A DNA stretch of 64,000 bases from Baekduia alba. Lineage in GTDB: Bacteria; Actinomycetota; Thermoleophilia; Solirubrobacterales; Solirubrobacteraceae. Position 1 is the first letter of the stretch; the number at the start of each line of letters is the position of its first letter. The notes under the pieces were generated by a model, which saw only the letters and a list, made by a program, of their open reading frames with translations, ran no database searches and was not told the DNA's origin. The position numbers were made by a program, and so were the translations under genes. Positions 9,428 to 18,818 of this stretch are shown in pieces. Location: contig NZ_CP114013.1 of the NCBI RefSeq assembly GCF_028416635.1, positions 5,642,001 to 5,706,000 of the forward strand, given 5' to 3'.

Positions 9428-10639
9428 TCAGAGCACGAGCCGCAGTGGCTGCTCGAGCTCGGCTCGGATGTCGGCGACGAACGCGGCGGCGTCGGCGCCA
9501 TAGAGGATGCGGTGGTCGGCGGTGAGCGTCACCGTCATGTGCCAGCCGACGGCGAGCGCGCCGTCGCGGACGACCGCCCGCTGCTGCAGCGCGCCGACGG
9601 CGAGGATCGCCGCCTGGGGCGGGTTGAGCACGGCGGTGAACTGGGTGACGCCGAACATGCCGAGGTTCGACACGGTGAACGTGCCGCCCGCCAATGCCGC
9701 CGCCGACAGCGTGCCGTCGCGGCCGCCCTGCACGAGCGCGCGCGTCGTGCGGGCGATCGCGCCGAGGCTCGCGCGGTCGGCGTCGTGCACGACCGGGACG
9801 AGCAGCGCATCGGCGGAGGCCACGGCAACGCCGACGTTCACGCGCTCATAGCGTTCGAACGCGTCATCTCGGTAGGCGCCGTTCGCACGCGGATGGCGGC
9901 GCAGCGCGAGGGCACACGCCTTCACCACCATGTCGTTGACCGACGGCGTGACGTCGGCGTCTAGTGCCTTGAGCCGCGCGCGCAGCTCGACGACGGCGTC
10001 CATGTCGACGTCCGCCGTCACGGTGAACTCGGGCATCGTCGACTTCGCCTCTGCCATGCGGCGGGCGATCGTGACCTGGGTGCGCGTCAACGGCTCGCGT
10101 GCGACGACGCCCATCGGCCCGCCGGTCGCTTCGTCGCCGCCGGTCACGGGGACGTCCGGACGGGCCGGGGAGGCCTCTGCCCGCGCTCCCGCCACCTCGA
10201 CGTCGCGCCTGACCACGCGGCCCTGTGGGCCGCTCCCGACGAGCGTGGCGAGGTCGATCCCGAGGTCTTGCGCGATGCGGCGCGCGAGCGGCGAGGCCTT
10301 GGGCCGGTCCGCCGTGGGTCGTGGAGGCGCCGCCAGGGCCGCCGGTGCCTGCGCGGTCGCGAGGCCGGCGGCCGCGGCCGCCGGCTCGTGCGCCGGGGGC
10401 GCCTCCCCGGCCGCCAGCAGGTGCGCGATGACGGCGCCGACCGGCACGGTGTCGCCCTCGGGCACGACGACGTGCAGCGTCCCGTCCCACTCGGCCTCGT
10501 ACGACATCGTTGCCTTGTCGGTCTCGACCTCGAGCAGCTCGTCGCCGCGACGTACGTCGGCGCCGTCGGCGATCACCCAGCGGACGATCGTGCCCTCCTC
10601 CATCGAGTCCGAGAGCTTGGGCATGCGGATCTCGGCCAT
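9428..10639 (-). CDS. Dihydrolipoamide acyltransferase (E2) of a 2-oxoacid/acetoin dehydrogenase complex
   Basis: 403 residues with the classical order: a lipoyl domain (1-80, lipoylated Lys in VETDKATMSYE), an Ala/Pro linker, a peripheral-subunit-binding domain (ASPLARRIAQDLGIDL) and a catalytic domain. The active-site block reads TADHRILYGADAA, with His present but Tyr where the usual DHRxxDG Asp stands. There is a single lipoyl domain. No E3 gene lies in the operon, so a shared lipoamide dehydrogenase is presumably used. Confidence 0.92.
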   Translation of the reverse strand: MAEIRMPKLSDSMEEGTIVRWVIADGADVRRGDELLEVETDKATMSYEAEWDGTLHVVVPEGDTVPVGAVIAHLLAAGEAPPAHEPAAAAAGLATAQAPAALAAPPRPTADRPKASPLARRIAQDLGIDLATLVGSGPQGRVVRRDVEVAGARAEASPARPDVPVTGGDEATGGPMGVVAREPLTRTQVTIARRMAEAKSTMPEFTVTADVDMDAVVELRARLKALDADVTPSVNDMVVKACALALRRHPRANGAYRDDAFERYERVNVGVAVASADALLVPVVHDADRASLGAIARTTRALVQGGRDGTLSAAALAGGTFTVSNLGMFGVTQFTAVLNPPQAAILAVGALQQRAVVRDGALAVGWHMTVTLTADHRILYGADAAAFVADIRAELEQPLRLVL

Positions 10640-10642
10640 CCG

Positions 10643-11629
10643 TCAGCCCTTGAACTCGCGGACGATGCCCGGCGTCGGGTAGGGCGCGGCGAGGCCGCGC
10701 TCCACCATCTGCCCGAGCTGCTCATCGACCGCGGTGTCGACGGCTGCGACCGCGTCCGCCTCCACGCCGAAGCGCTCCGCAAGGCTCGCGCGCGCGAGGA
10801 TCAGGGGGTCGCGCTCGCGCCACGCGTCGAGCTCCCCGGGCTTGCGATAGGCACCGGGGTCGCTGCGCGAATGACCGACGAAACGGTACGTGAGCGTCTC
10901 CACGAAGGACGGCCCGTCGCCGCGCCGCGCACCTTCGACCGCCTCGCGCGTCGCCTCGCGCACCGCCCACACGTCGTTGCCGTCGATCGTGACCGAGGGG
11001 ATCTCCATCGCCTCCGGCCGCGCGCGGATCTGCCCCGCCGTCACGTCCTCCCAAGGGGTGAACTCGCCGTAGAGGTTGTTCTCGCAGACGTAGACGACCG
11101 GCAGCTTGCGCACCTGCGCGAAGTTGAGGCACTCGTGGAAGTAGCCGTGGTTCGTCGTGCCGTCGCCGAAGAAGGCGACCGCGACGCCGCCGACGCGCTG
11201 CAGCGCGAGCGCCGCGCCGGTCGCGGCGGCGATGCTGCCGCCGATGATCCCGAAGCAGCCGATCAGTCGGTGCTCGAGGTCGATCACGTTCATCGACCCG
11301 GCGCGGCCGCCGCAGACGCCGGTCGCGCGGCCGAGCAACTCGTCGAGCAGGCCCTGCGGATCGACGCCGAGCGCGAGCGCGTGCCCATGCCCGCGGTAGG
11401 TCCCGGCCACACGGTCCTGGGCCTCCAGCACGGAGCAGACCCCGACGGCGCTGGCCTCCTCGCCTGAGTAGAGGTGCGTCGTGCCGTGCACCTCGCCCTT
11501 CTGGAAGAGCGATTGGATCGTTTCCTCGAAGCGGCGGATGAGCAGCATGCGGCGGTACAGGTCGAGCGCCACCGCGGCCGTCTCGCCCACCTCGGGCTGA
11601 GGCGCCGCCTCGGCGGCGTGGGCGTTCAC
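10643..11629 (-). CDS. 2-oxoacid/acetoin dehydrogenase E1 component, alpha subunit
   Basis: 328 residues. TPP-binding motif GDGTTNHGYFHECLNFA (GDG..N) is intact, preceded by GRAGSMNVIDLEHRLIGC, close to the GKGGSMH of AcoA/PdhA proteins, and followed by the phosphorylation-loop-like YRFVGHSRSDPGAYR. GTG start at 11629 overlapping the M24 peptidase stop (GTGA). It forms a complex with E1-beta (8414) and E2 (9428); the order E1-alpha, E2, E1-beta is unusual compared with acoABC. Confidence 0.9.
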   Translation of the reverse strand: MNAHAAEAAPQPEVGETAAVALDLYRRMLLIRRFEETIQSLFQKGEVHGTTHLYSGEEASAVGVCSVLEAQDRVAGTYRGHGHALALGVDPQGLLDELLGRATGVCGGRAGSMNVIDLEHRLIGCFGIIGGSIAAATGAALALQRVGGVAVAFFGDGTTNHGYFHECLNFAQVRKLPVVYVCENNLYGEFTPWEDVTAGQIRARPEAMEIPSVTIDGNDVWAVREATREAVEGARRGDGPSFVETLTYRFVGHSRSDPGAYRKPGELDAWRERDPLILARASLAERFGVEADAVAAVDTAVDEQLGQMVERGLAAPYPTPGIVREFKG

Positions 11630-12936
11630 GAGAGGGCCTCGACCGGCTGACCGGCCGCGACGAGGTCGGCACCGCGCACGTACTGGCGTCCGGCGACGAG
11701 CAGCTCGTCGGCGGGGAAGCGCGTGATGACCTCCGGCCCGTCGGCGCGCACGACGATCTCCTCCTCGATGCGCGCGGCCGAATGGCCGTCGGAGGCGGCG
11801 CAGTAGGTCTCCAGCGCGAAGACCATGCCCTCCTCGATCTCGACCGGGTCGTCGAACGAGTGCAGGCGCGAGATCATCGGCGCCTCGTAGAGGCCGACGC
11901 CGAGCCCGTGCCCGAACTGCAGGCCGAAGCACGCTTCCTCGTTCGGGAACCCGAGCTCCTGCGCGCTCGGCCAGACCGCGGCGATCTGGTCGGTGGTGAC
12001 TCCGGGTCGCACGAGCTCGATCGCGCGGTCGAGCCATTCGCGGCACTGCCGATAGGCGTCGAGCTGAGCGCTCGTCACGCCGCCGACGCAGAACGTGCGG
12101 TAGTAGCACGTCCGGTAGCCCATGAACGAGTGGATGATGTCGAAGAAGGCCTGATCGCCGGGGCGCAGGACACGATCGGAGAAGACGTGCGGATGCGGGT
12201 TGCAGCGGTCGCCCGAGACGGCGTTGATCGCCTCGACCTGCTCCGAGCCCATCTCGAAGAGGAGCCGCTGCGCGTCGGCAACGATCGTGCTCTCCTTCAC
12301 GCCGGGTCGCAGCGAGCGGTAGATCTGCTCGTAGACCGCGTCCACGATGCCCGCCGCCTGGTCGAGCAGGGCGATCTCGTCGGCGGTCTTGGTCTTGCGC
12401 GCCTCGAGCATCACGGGCTGGGCGTTCGCGACGTGGATGCCCTGGCGCTGCAGCGAGGCGAACGTCTCCATGTCGGTCAGGTCCAGCCCGAGCGCCTCGC
12501 CCTCGAGCCCCTGCTCCCGCAACGCCTCGAAGACGTGACCGGCCAGCGTGTCCGATACGCCGGTCTGCTCGGGGAGCGCGCCGCGCATGCTCGTCACGCC
12601 GGCTCGCCAGCTGGAGTCCGGCAGCCACGGCGCGTGCAGCTGATGGTGGCGGGCCGCCGAACCGAAGTCCCACAAGATCGGATCGCCCGTGCGCGGGAGC
12701 AACGCGCAGCGCGCGCTCTTGTCGCGCGCCCATTCGCCGATGTGGGTGCTCGTGACGTAGCGGATGTTGTTCTGGTCGAACAGCAGCACCGCGCCCAAGT
12801 CCGATCGCTCGAGCGCCGCGCGGGCCCGAGCGAGCCGGTCGGCACGCAGACGGCCGAAGTCGATGCGCTGCTCCCAGTCGACAGCCATGGTGGCGCCACG
12901 CGACGCGATGTTGGTGCTGCGGCTCGGGTCGGTCAT
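11626..12936 (-). CDS. M24 family metallopeptidase (Xaa-Pro dipeptidase/creatinase type)
   Basis: 436 residues: a creatinase N-terminal domain (about 25-160) and a pita-bread catalytic domain. Metal or catalytic residues visible include PHPHVFSDRVLRPGDQAFFD, FGHGLGVGLYEAP and the Glu of EEGMVFALETY and RIEEEIVV. Start at the ATG at 12936, which lies 10 nt past a strong -10; an internal ATG at 12888 is an alternative. First gene of the acetoin-DH/meta-cleavage operon. It could hydrolyse a C-N bond to release the carbon skeleton used downstream (inference); peptidase and amidinohydrolase are both open. Confidence 0.85.
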   Translation of the reverse strand: MTDPSRSTNIASRGATMAVDWEQRIDFGRLRADRLARARAALERSDLGAVLLFDQNNIRYVTSTHIGEWARDKSARCALLPRTGDPILWDFGSAARHHQLHAPWLPDSSWRAGVTSMRGALPEQTGVSDTLAGHVFEALREQGLEGEALGLDLTDMETFASLQRQGIHVANAQPVMLEARKTKTADEIALLDQAAGIVDAVYEQIYRSLRPGVKESTIVADAQRLLFEMGSEQVEAINAVSGDRCNPHPHVFSDRVLRPGDQAFFDIIHSFMGYRTCYYRTFCVGGVTSAQLDAYRQCREWLDRAIELVRPGVTTDQIAAVWPSAQELGFPNEEACFGLQFGHGLGVGLYEAPMISRLHSFDDPVEIEEGMVFALETYCAASDGHSAARIEEEIVVRADGPEVITRFPADELLVAGRQYVRGADLVAAGQPVEALS

Positions 12937-12946
12937 GTCGAGTGAC

Positions 12947-12975
12947 AGTAAACACCTGGGGCCGGGTGGCGTCAA
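12947..12975 (-). promoter_or_regulatory. Promoter of the M24/E1/E2/meta-cleavage operon
   Basis: Minus strand: -35 TTGACG (12970-12975), 17-nt spacer, -10 TTTACT (12947-12952), then 10 nt to the ATG at 12936. Near-leaderless geometry and no Shine-Dalgarno sequence. Confidence 0.6.
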
Positions 12976-12992
12976 GAACTGGCGGCCACTAG

Positions 12993-13007
12993 GCCGGTAG
13001 AACCGGC
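12993..13007. promoter_or_regulatory. Inverted repeat in divergent intergenic region
   Basis: GCCGGT-AGA-ACCGGC (6-3-6), 17 bp upstream of the -35 at 12970-12975 and between the divergent M24 and XdhC genes. Plausible operator; no regulator gene is adjacent, so the binder is unknown. Confidence 0.35.
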
Positions 13008-13072
13008 AAATCTCGGTCTCAAGGCCACCGTGTTGTGTAGCATAGGAATACAGTCTGGTACCGTGGCGGCCC

Positions 13073-14149
<1,077 letters not shown>

Positions 14150-14205
14150 CCGGCCGGATCGTTTGCCGGGTGACCAGGACGTTGGCCCCGGGATCCCCAG
14201 GTCGC

Positions 14206-14227
14206 TTGGCCCTGGACGCCGGGCCAA
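14206..14227. other. Short hairpin between XdhC and acetyltransferase genes
   Basis: TTGGCCC-8 nt-GGGCCAA, 7-bp stem, beginning 57 nt after the XdhC stop. The flank also carries a near-repeat (CCAGGACGTTGGCCCC and CCAGGTCGCTTGGCCC, 24 bp apart). No T-run follows, so an intrinsic terminator is doubtful. Confidence 0.3.
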
Positions 14228-14251
14228 ACCGCCTGCCAGGATCGCCCGAGC

Positions 14252-14953
14252 ATGAGCGACGACAACGTCCTGACCTGGAGCGGACCGGCCGGCGTGCCCG
14301 ACGCGACGACCGTCCTGCGCGGCGACCGCGTCCGCCTCGAGCCGCTCAACGCGCGCGCCCACGGCGACGACCTCTACGCGGCCGCCCGCGACGACCGCGA
14401 CCCCCTGCTCTGGAAGTACCTCGTCTACGGCCCGTGGGAGGACGACCGCGCCGGCTTCGACGCGCACCTCGCCGGGCAGGAGGCCTCCAGCGACCCGCGC
14501 TTCTACGCCGTGGTGCTCGACGACGGCCGCGCGGTCGGCGTCGTCAGCTACCTGCGCATCGAGCCCGCGCACGGCGTCATCGAGATCGGCCACATCTGGT
14601 TCGGCCCGGCGCTGCAGCGCACGCCCGCCGCGACCGAGCTCGTGTACCTGCTGGCGCGCCACGCCTTCGACGAGCTCGGGCACCGCCGCCTGGAGTGGAA
14701 GTGCGACGCGGCCAACGCGCGCTCGCAGGCCGCCGCGCGGCGCTTCGGCTTCACGTTCGAGGGCATCTTCCGCCAGCACCAGATCGTCAAGGGCCGCAAC
14801 CGCGACACCGCGTGGTTCTCGATCCTCGACGGCGAGTGGCCGGCCGTCCGGGCCGGCTTCGAGGCGTGGCTGGCGCCGGAGAACTTCGACGCCGACGGCC
14901 GGCAGCACGCCGGCCTGGCCGAGCTCCGGAGCGCCGTGGTTACACGGATGTAA
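14252..14953 (+). CDS. GNAT family N-acetyltransferase (RimJ/RimL type)
   Basis: 233 residues. VRLEPLNARAHGDDLYAA at the start and the C-terminal FDELGHRRLEWKCDAANARS, then RRFGFTFEGIFRQH, are the typical acetyl-CoA-binding and motif-B segments of RimJ/RimL-like enzymes, as in proteins acetylating ribosomal N-termini or small amines. Single gene. Substrate unknown. Confidence 0.88.
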   Translation: MSDDNVLTWSGPAGVPDATTVLRGDRVRLEPLNARAHGDDLYAAARDDRDPLLWKYLVYGPWEDDRAGFDAHLAGQEASSDPRFYAVVLDDGRAVGVVSYLRIEPAHGVIEIGHIWFGPALQRTPAATELVYLLARHAFDELGHRRLEWKCDAANARSQAAARRFGFTFEGIFRQHQIVKGRNRDTAWFSILDGEWPAVRAGFEAWLAPENFDADGRQHAGLAELRSAVVTRM

Positions 14954-14961
14954 GTTCCGGG

Positions 14962-14991
14962 TTGACACCGTGGGTCGCGACCGGCGAGGCT
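14962..14991 (+). promoter_or_regulatory. TTGACA promoter immediately before a start codon
   Basis: TTGACA (14962-14967), 18-nt spacer, GAGGCT (14986-14991), 8 nt, then ATG at 15000: the same geometry as the promoters at 4682 and 12947. It supports the ATG at 15000 over the GTG at 14970, which would lie inside the promoter. Confidence 0.5.
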
Positions 14992-14999
14992 CGCGCCCC

Positions 15000-15419
15000 A
15001 TGTCCCGGTCGCCGCTGCCTCCGCTCCTGTCCGAGCGCCCGCCCGCCCTGCGCGTCCTGTTCCTGGTGGTCTTGCCGCTGCTCGGCGGGTTCGTCACGGG
15101 CGCGATGCTCGGCGTGGGCGCGGGCGCGTGGGCCGTCGCCAACGTCATCGCGTGCATCGGCGGCTTCCTGGCCGGCTTCGACCACGACACCTCGGCGAGC
15201 GCCGCGCGCCGCGGCGCGTTCGGCGGGCTCCTGTTCGGCCTGGCGCTGGTGCTGGCCGACGCGCTGGTCGTCGACGACCGCGCCGCGAAGATCGCCGACC
15301 CGGCCATCCTGCAGGTGCTCGTGACGACGCTCGCCGGCACGATCCTCGCGGTCGTCGGCGTGTCCGTGCGCGGGAAGGTCGCGCGCCGCCACGCGGCGGC
15401 CGCGGCCGCCCAGCGCTAG
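15000..15419 (+). CDS. Small multipass membrane protein, function unknown
   Basis: 139 residues with four hydrophobic segments (around FLVVLPLLGGFVTGAMLGVG, WAVANVIACIGGFLAG, GGLLFGLALVLADALVV and VLVTTLAGTILAVVGVSV) and a basic, Ala-rich tail. No family is recognised. The start is chosen from promoter position. Its last 4 bases overlap the convergent methyltransferase gene. Confidence 0.7.
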   Translation: MSRSPLPPLLSERPPALRVLFLVVLPLLGGFVTGAMLGVGAGAWAVANVIACIGGFLAGFDHDTSASAARRGAFGGLLFGLALVLADALVVDDRAAKIADPAILQVLVTTLAGTILAVVGVSVRGKVARRHAAAAAAQR

Positions 15420-16168
15420 GGCGCGAGCGTCGCCTCGACGCCGCGGACGTCGCCGTCCTCGTCGCGCAGCACCGCGACGTCGGCGAACCCCGACGACGCC
15501 AGGTCCGGGCGCAGGAGCTCGGCCTCGTCGCCGCCCAGCTCCAGCATCAGCGTCCCGCCCGGCGCCAGGAACTCCGCCGCGCCCGCGATCGCGCGGCGCA
15601 GGATCGCGCAGCCGTCCGGGCCGCCGTCGTAGGCCAGCTCGGTCTCGAAGGTGAAGGTGTCGCGCTGCAACAACGACAACTCGCTCGTGGGCACGTAGGG
15701 CACGACGCCGGCGACGAGGTCGACGGACCCGGCCAGCGACCGCGGGAGCGGCGCGAAGAGGTCGCCCACGACCGCGTCCACGCCGTTGGCGCGCGCGCAC
15801 GCGACCGACGCCTCGTGCACGTCGGTCGCGACCACACGGGCGCCCGACGACGCGAGGATCACCGCGAGCGCGCCGCAGCCGGTGCACAGGTCGACCGCGA
15901 CCCGACCGGGGCCCAGCCGCGCCAGCGCGCGCTCCGCGAGCAGCTCGGACTGCCAGCGCGGCACGTACACGCCCGGGTCGACCCGGATCCACGTCCCGCA
16001 GAACTCGACGGTGCCGGTGATCCACGCCAGCGGCTCGCCCGTCAGCCGGCGCTCGACCATCGACGACAACAACTCCGCGTCGCCCGCGGCCCGCGCGCGC
16101 AGCTCGCCCGCCTCCTCCTCCGCCGCCACGAACCCGTGGCGCTCGAGGAACTCGACCAGGTCCTCCAA
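15416..16168 (-). CDS. PrmC/HemK-like class I methyltransferase with altered NPPY motif
   Basis: 250 residues: an N-terminal helical part and a SAM-binding domain (VAVDLCTGCGALAVILA, then VVATDVHEASVACARANG). TGEPLAWITGTVEFCG is the family signature that precedes the methyltransferase domain in release-factor glutamine methyltransferases. The glutamine-binding NPPY is replaced by VVPY (GVVPYVPTSEL), so activity on release factors is doubtful. Its stop is convergent with the membrane protein; its start directly follows the PAC2 stop. Confidence 0.82.
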   Translation of the reverse strand: MEDLVEFLERHGFVAAEEEAGELRARAAGDAELLSSMVERRLTGEPLAWITGTVEFCGTWIRVDPGVYVPRWQSELLAERALARLGPGRVAVDLCTGCGALAVILASSGARVVATDVHEASVACARANGVDAVVGDLFAPLPRSLAGSVDLVAGVVPYVPTSELSLLQRDTFTFETELAYDGGPDGCAILRRAIAGAAEFLAPGGTLMLELGGDEAELLRPDLASSGFADVAVLRDEDGDVRGVEATLAP

Positions 16169-17059
16169 CTACATCCCCGCGATGTCGGGGCCCTCGGGCC
16201 CGCGCTGGCGCAGGAAGCGCTGGAACTCGCGGGCGATCACGTCGCCCGACGGCAGCTCGGTCGGATCGGCCTCCTCCTCCTCCTCGGCGGCCGTCTTCTC
16301 CAGCCGCTCGACGAAGGCCTGGACGTCGGGGTCGCTCTGCACGGCCAGCGACACCTGCCGCTCGTAGTCGGCCGACGCGAGCTCGAGCTCCTCGGCGTCG
16401 ACGGTCACGCCGACCAAGGACTCCAGCTTGCGCACGAGCGCGAGCGCGGCCTTCGGGTTCGGCGCCGCGGCGACGTAGTGCGGGACCGACGCCCACAGCG
16501 ACGCGGAGGGCATGCCCGCCTCCTGGCAGGCGGCCTGAAGGACGCCGACGATGCCGGTCGGCCCCTCGTAGGACGTGGGCGCGAGCTCGAGCCCCTCGAT
16601 CAACGTGGGGTCGCTCGACAGCCCGGTGATGCCGACCGGCCGCGAGTGCGGGACGTCGGCCAGCAGGGCGCCCAGCGAGACGACCATCTGCGTGCCCAGC
16701 GCCTCGGCGAGGTCCACGATCAGCTGCGTGAACGAACGCCAGCGGAACGACGGCTCCGGGCCGCTGAGCAAGACCAGGTCGCGCGGCGCGCGCGGCACGC
16801 GCGCCTCGTAGATCTCGACCGACGGCCACTCCAGCGCGCGGGTGTCCCCGTCGACGAGCGTCACGCGCGGACGCGTCGCCTGGAAGTCGAAGAACTCCTC
16901 GGGGTCGATCTGCGCGAAGCGCGTCGCGCCCAGCGAGGCGCCGAAGAAGCGCAGCGCGGCGGACGCGGCGTCGCCGGCGTCGTTCCAGCCGGTGAACGCG
17001 CAGACCAGGGCCGGGGCGCGAAGGCCATCCGGCCGGCTCTCCCAGATGAGCGGCTGCAT
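16169..17059 (-). CDS. PAC2 family protein
   Basis: 296 residues of the proteasome-assembly-chaperone-2 superfamily, common in Actinobacteria. Features: ALVCAFTGWNDAGDAA, DLVLLSGPEPSFRWRSF, and SLWASVPHYVAAAPNPKAALAL with the conserved HY. An acidic run of Glu residues precedes the C-terminus. The ATG at 17059 is 7 nt after a TACCGT -10, so leaderless. Biochemical role in bacteria is not settled. Confidence 0.85.
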   Translation of the reverse strand: MQPLIWESRPDGLRAPALVCAFTGWNDAGDAASAALRFFGASLGATRFAQIDPEEFFDFQATRPRVTLVDGDTRALEWPSVEIYEARVPRAPRDLVLLSGPEPSFRWRSFTQLIVDLAEALGTQMVVSLGALLADVPHSRPVGITGLSSDPTLIEGLELAPTSYEGPTGIVGVLQAACQEAGMPSASLWASVPHYVAAAPNPKAALALVRKLESLVGVTVDAEELELASADYERQVSLAVQSDPDVQAFVERLEKTAAEEEEEADPTELPSGDVIAREFQRFLRQRGPEGPDIAGM

Positions 17060-17066
17060 CGACAGG

Positions 17067-17076
17067 ACGGTAGCGT
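17067..17076. promoter_or_regulatory. Symmetric bidirectional -10 element (PAC2 / OB-HD genes)
   Basis: A-CGG-TA-GCG-T. Minus strand: TACCGT (17067-17072), 7 nt from the PAC2 ATG. Plus strand: TAGCGT (17071-17076), 17 nt from the ATG at 17094. The two hexamers share the central TA. Confidence 0.5.
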
Positions 17077-17093
17077 CATCCGAACCGCTCTCC

Positions 17094-18017
17094 ATGATGG
17101 ATCCCGTCGCCGCCCCTCCGCACACCGCCGCGCCCGACGCCCCGACGATCGCCACGCTCCGCGCCGGCGACGAGGTCGAGGCGGTCTTCGCCTGCACGCG
17201 CAAGGAGCGCCTGATGTCCCGCGCCGGGACGCCGTACCTGGCGCTGGAGCTGCGCGACCGCACGGGCGCGATCCCGGCCCGCGTGTTCCGCGACGCCGAC
17301 GTCGCCGCGGCGCGCTTCGACCGCGGAGACCTCGTCACCGTCGCCGGCCGGGTGGAGCGCTTCCGCGACCAGCTCCAGCTCGACGTCCGGGCCATCGCCA
17401 AGGACGCCGGCGCCGACCCGGCCGCCTTCCTGCCCGTCGCCTACTGCGACCTCGACGAGCTCGACGGCTTCCTCGAGCACCTCGCCAACGAGGTCCACGA
17501 CGCCGGCTACGCGCAGCTGCTGGCCGCGCTGCTCGCCGACGCCTCCCTGCGGGCCGAGTGGCGCCGCGCGCCGTGCAGCCGCGGCGGCCACCACTCCTAC
17601 CTCGGCGGCCTGCTCGAGCACACCGTCGCGGTCGGGACGCTCGCGCTCGAGGCCTGCCAGCTGCACCCGCGCCTGAACTCCGACCTCCTGATCACGGCCG
17701 CGCTCGTCCACGACCTCGGCAAGACCGAGGAGTTCACCTACGGCGCCGAGATCGCGCAGTCCGAGGCCGGCCGCCTGCTCGGCCACGTCGAGCTCGGCCT
17801 GCGGATCGTCGAGGCGGCGGCCACGCGCGCGCCGGCGATGGACGCCGACCGCCGCCTCGCGCTCGCGCATTGCGTCCTGACCCACCACGGCGCCGACGCT
17901 GCGCCCAACCGCCGCTTCGGCTCGGCCGAGGCGCTCGCCCTGTACCGCCTCAACGCGCTCGACGCCTCCGTCAAGGGCGCACTGGAGCACGGCGTGGGCC
18001 TCGACGGCCAAGCCTGA
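17094..18017 (+). CDS. YhaM-like OB-fold plus HD-domain 3'-5' exoribonuclease
   Basis: 307 residues: an OB-fold (about 18-100, RTGAIPARVFRDADVAAA) followed by an HD domain (HHSYLGGLLEHTVAVGTLAL, then TAALVHDLGKTEEF, and HHGADAAPN). This order is that of YhaM/CBF1-type RNases and related HD phosphohydrolases. Tandem ATGs at 17094 and 17097 make the exact start uncertain by one codon. Divergent from PAC2, with which it shares the bidirectional -10. Confidence 0.85.
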   Translation: MMDPVAAPPHTAAPDAPTIATLRAGDEVEAVFACTRKERLMSRAGTPYLALELRDRTGAIPARVFRDADVAAARFDRGDLVTVAGRVERFRDQLQLDVRAIAKDAGADPAAFLPVAYCDLDELDGFLEHLANEVHDAGYAQLLAALLADASLRAEWRRAPCSRGGHHSYLGGLLEHTVAVGTLALEACQLHPRLNSDLLITAALVHDLGKTEEFTYGAEIAQSEAGRLLGHVELGLRIVEAAATRAPAMDADRRLALAHCVLTHHGADAAPNRRFGSAEALALYRLNALDASVKGALEHGVGLDGQA

Positions 18018-18023
18018 GGCATC

Positions 18024-18818
18024 TCAGTCGACGGCGCGACGCTCGAAGCCCCGCACGCCGATGTAGCCGAAGACCAGCGTCCAGCCGACCAGGCCGAGCG
18101 CGATCCAGCCGGACCCGAGGTGCGGCGCCGTCGTCAGCGCGGCGCGCAGCCCCTCCGACACGTAGGTCAACGGGTTGATCAGCGTGACGACCTGGAACCA
18201 GCGCAGCGAGTCCAGCGCCGCCCACGGGTAGAACGTCGCGCCGGTGAACAGCAGCGGCGTCAGGACGACCGCGAAGACGACGTTGATCTGGCGCGCCTCG
18301 ACCGCGGTCCCGAGCACGAGCCCGACCGCCGCGCCGGCCAGCGGCCCGATCAGCATCACCGCGACGAAGCCCGGCCACGAGATGTCGGAGAAGTCGACGC
18401 CGCCCGGCAGGATCACCGTGGCCAGCGGCAGGATGATGATCGCGCCGACGATCCCGCGCACCGCCGCGACGACGACCTTCTGGACGCCGACCAGCGCCGC
18501 CGGCAGCGGCGCGAGCAGCCGGTCCTCGATCTCCTTGGTGAACGAGAACTCGATGACGAGCGGCAGCGACGTGTTCTGCAGCGCGGTCAGGAACAGCGTG
18601 AGCGCGATGACGCCGGGCAGCAGCTGCGAGCCGTAGTCCTGACCGGCCGCGCCGATCTCCGGCAGCACGCGGCCGAAGATGAACAGGTAGAAGACCGGCT
18701 GCAGGAGCGTCTGGGCGAGGAAGCCGCCGACCTGGCGCCGGAAGGCCACCCAGAAGTCGCGCTCGCAGAGCGCGAGGAACGCCCGGACCTGGGCGGCGCG
18801 CGTCGTGGTGCCGTTCAT
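18024..18818 (-). CDS. ABC-2 type transport permease (DrrB-like)
   Basis: 264 residues with six hydrophobic segments and the ABC-2 signature region near LNPLTYVSEGLRAAL (here LINPLTYVSEGLRAAL). N-terminal amphipathic FLALCERDFWVAFRRQVGGF precedes the first membrane segment. The ATG at 18818 overlaps the ATPase stop (ATGA). With the ATPase it forms a daunorubicin-resistance-type exporter; the substrate is unknown. Confidence 0.92.
   Translation of the reverse strand: MNGTTTRAAQVRAFLALCERDFWVAFRRQVGGFLAQTLLQPVFYLFIFGRVLPEIGAAGQDYGSQLLPGVIALTLFLTALQNTSLPLVIEFSFTKEIEDRLLAPLPAALVGVQKVVVAAVRGIVGAIIILPLATVILPGGVDFSDISWPGFVAVMLIGPLAGAAVGLVLGTAVEARQINVVFAVVLTPLLFTGATFYPWAALDSLRWFQVVTLINPLTYVSEGLRAALTTAPHLGSGWIALGLVGWTLVFGYIGVRGFERRAVD

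Noticed and set aside
10643-12955. A single 770-codon minus frame joining E1-alpha to upstream sequence
   Set aside because: The E1-alpha part begins at the GTG at 11629 with a GTGA overlap; the remainder is the wrong frame of the M24 gene. The same applies to extended frames over 18024-19760, 43479-45059 and 45643-47508.
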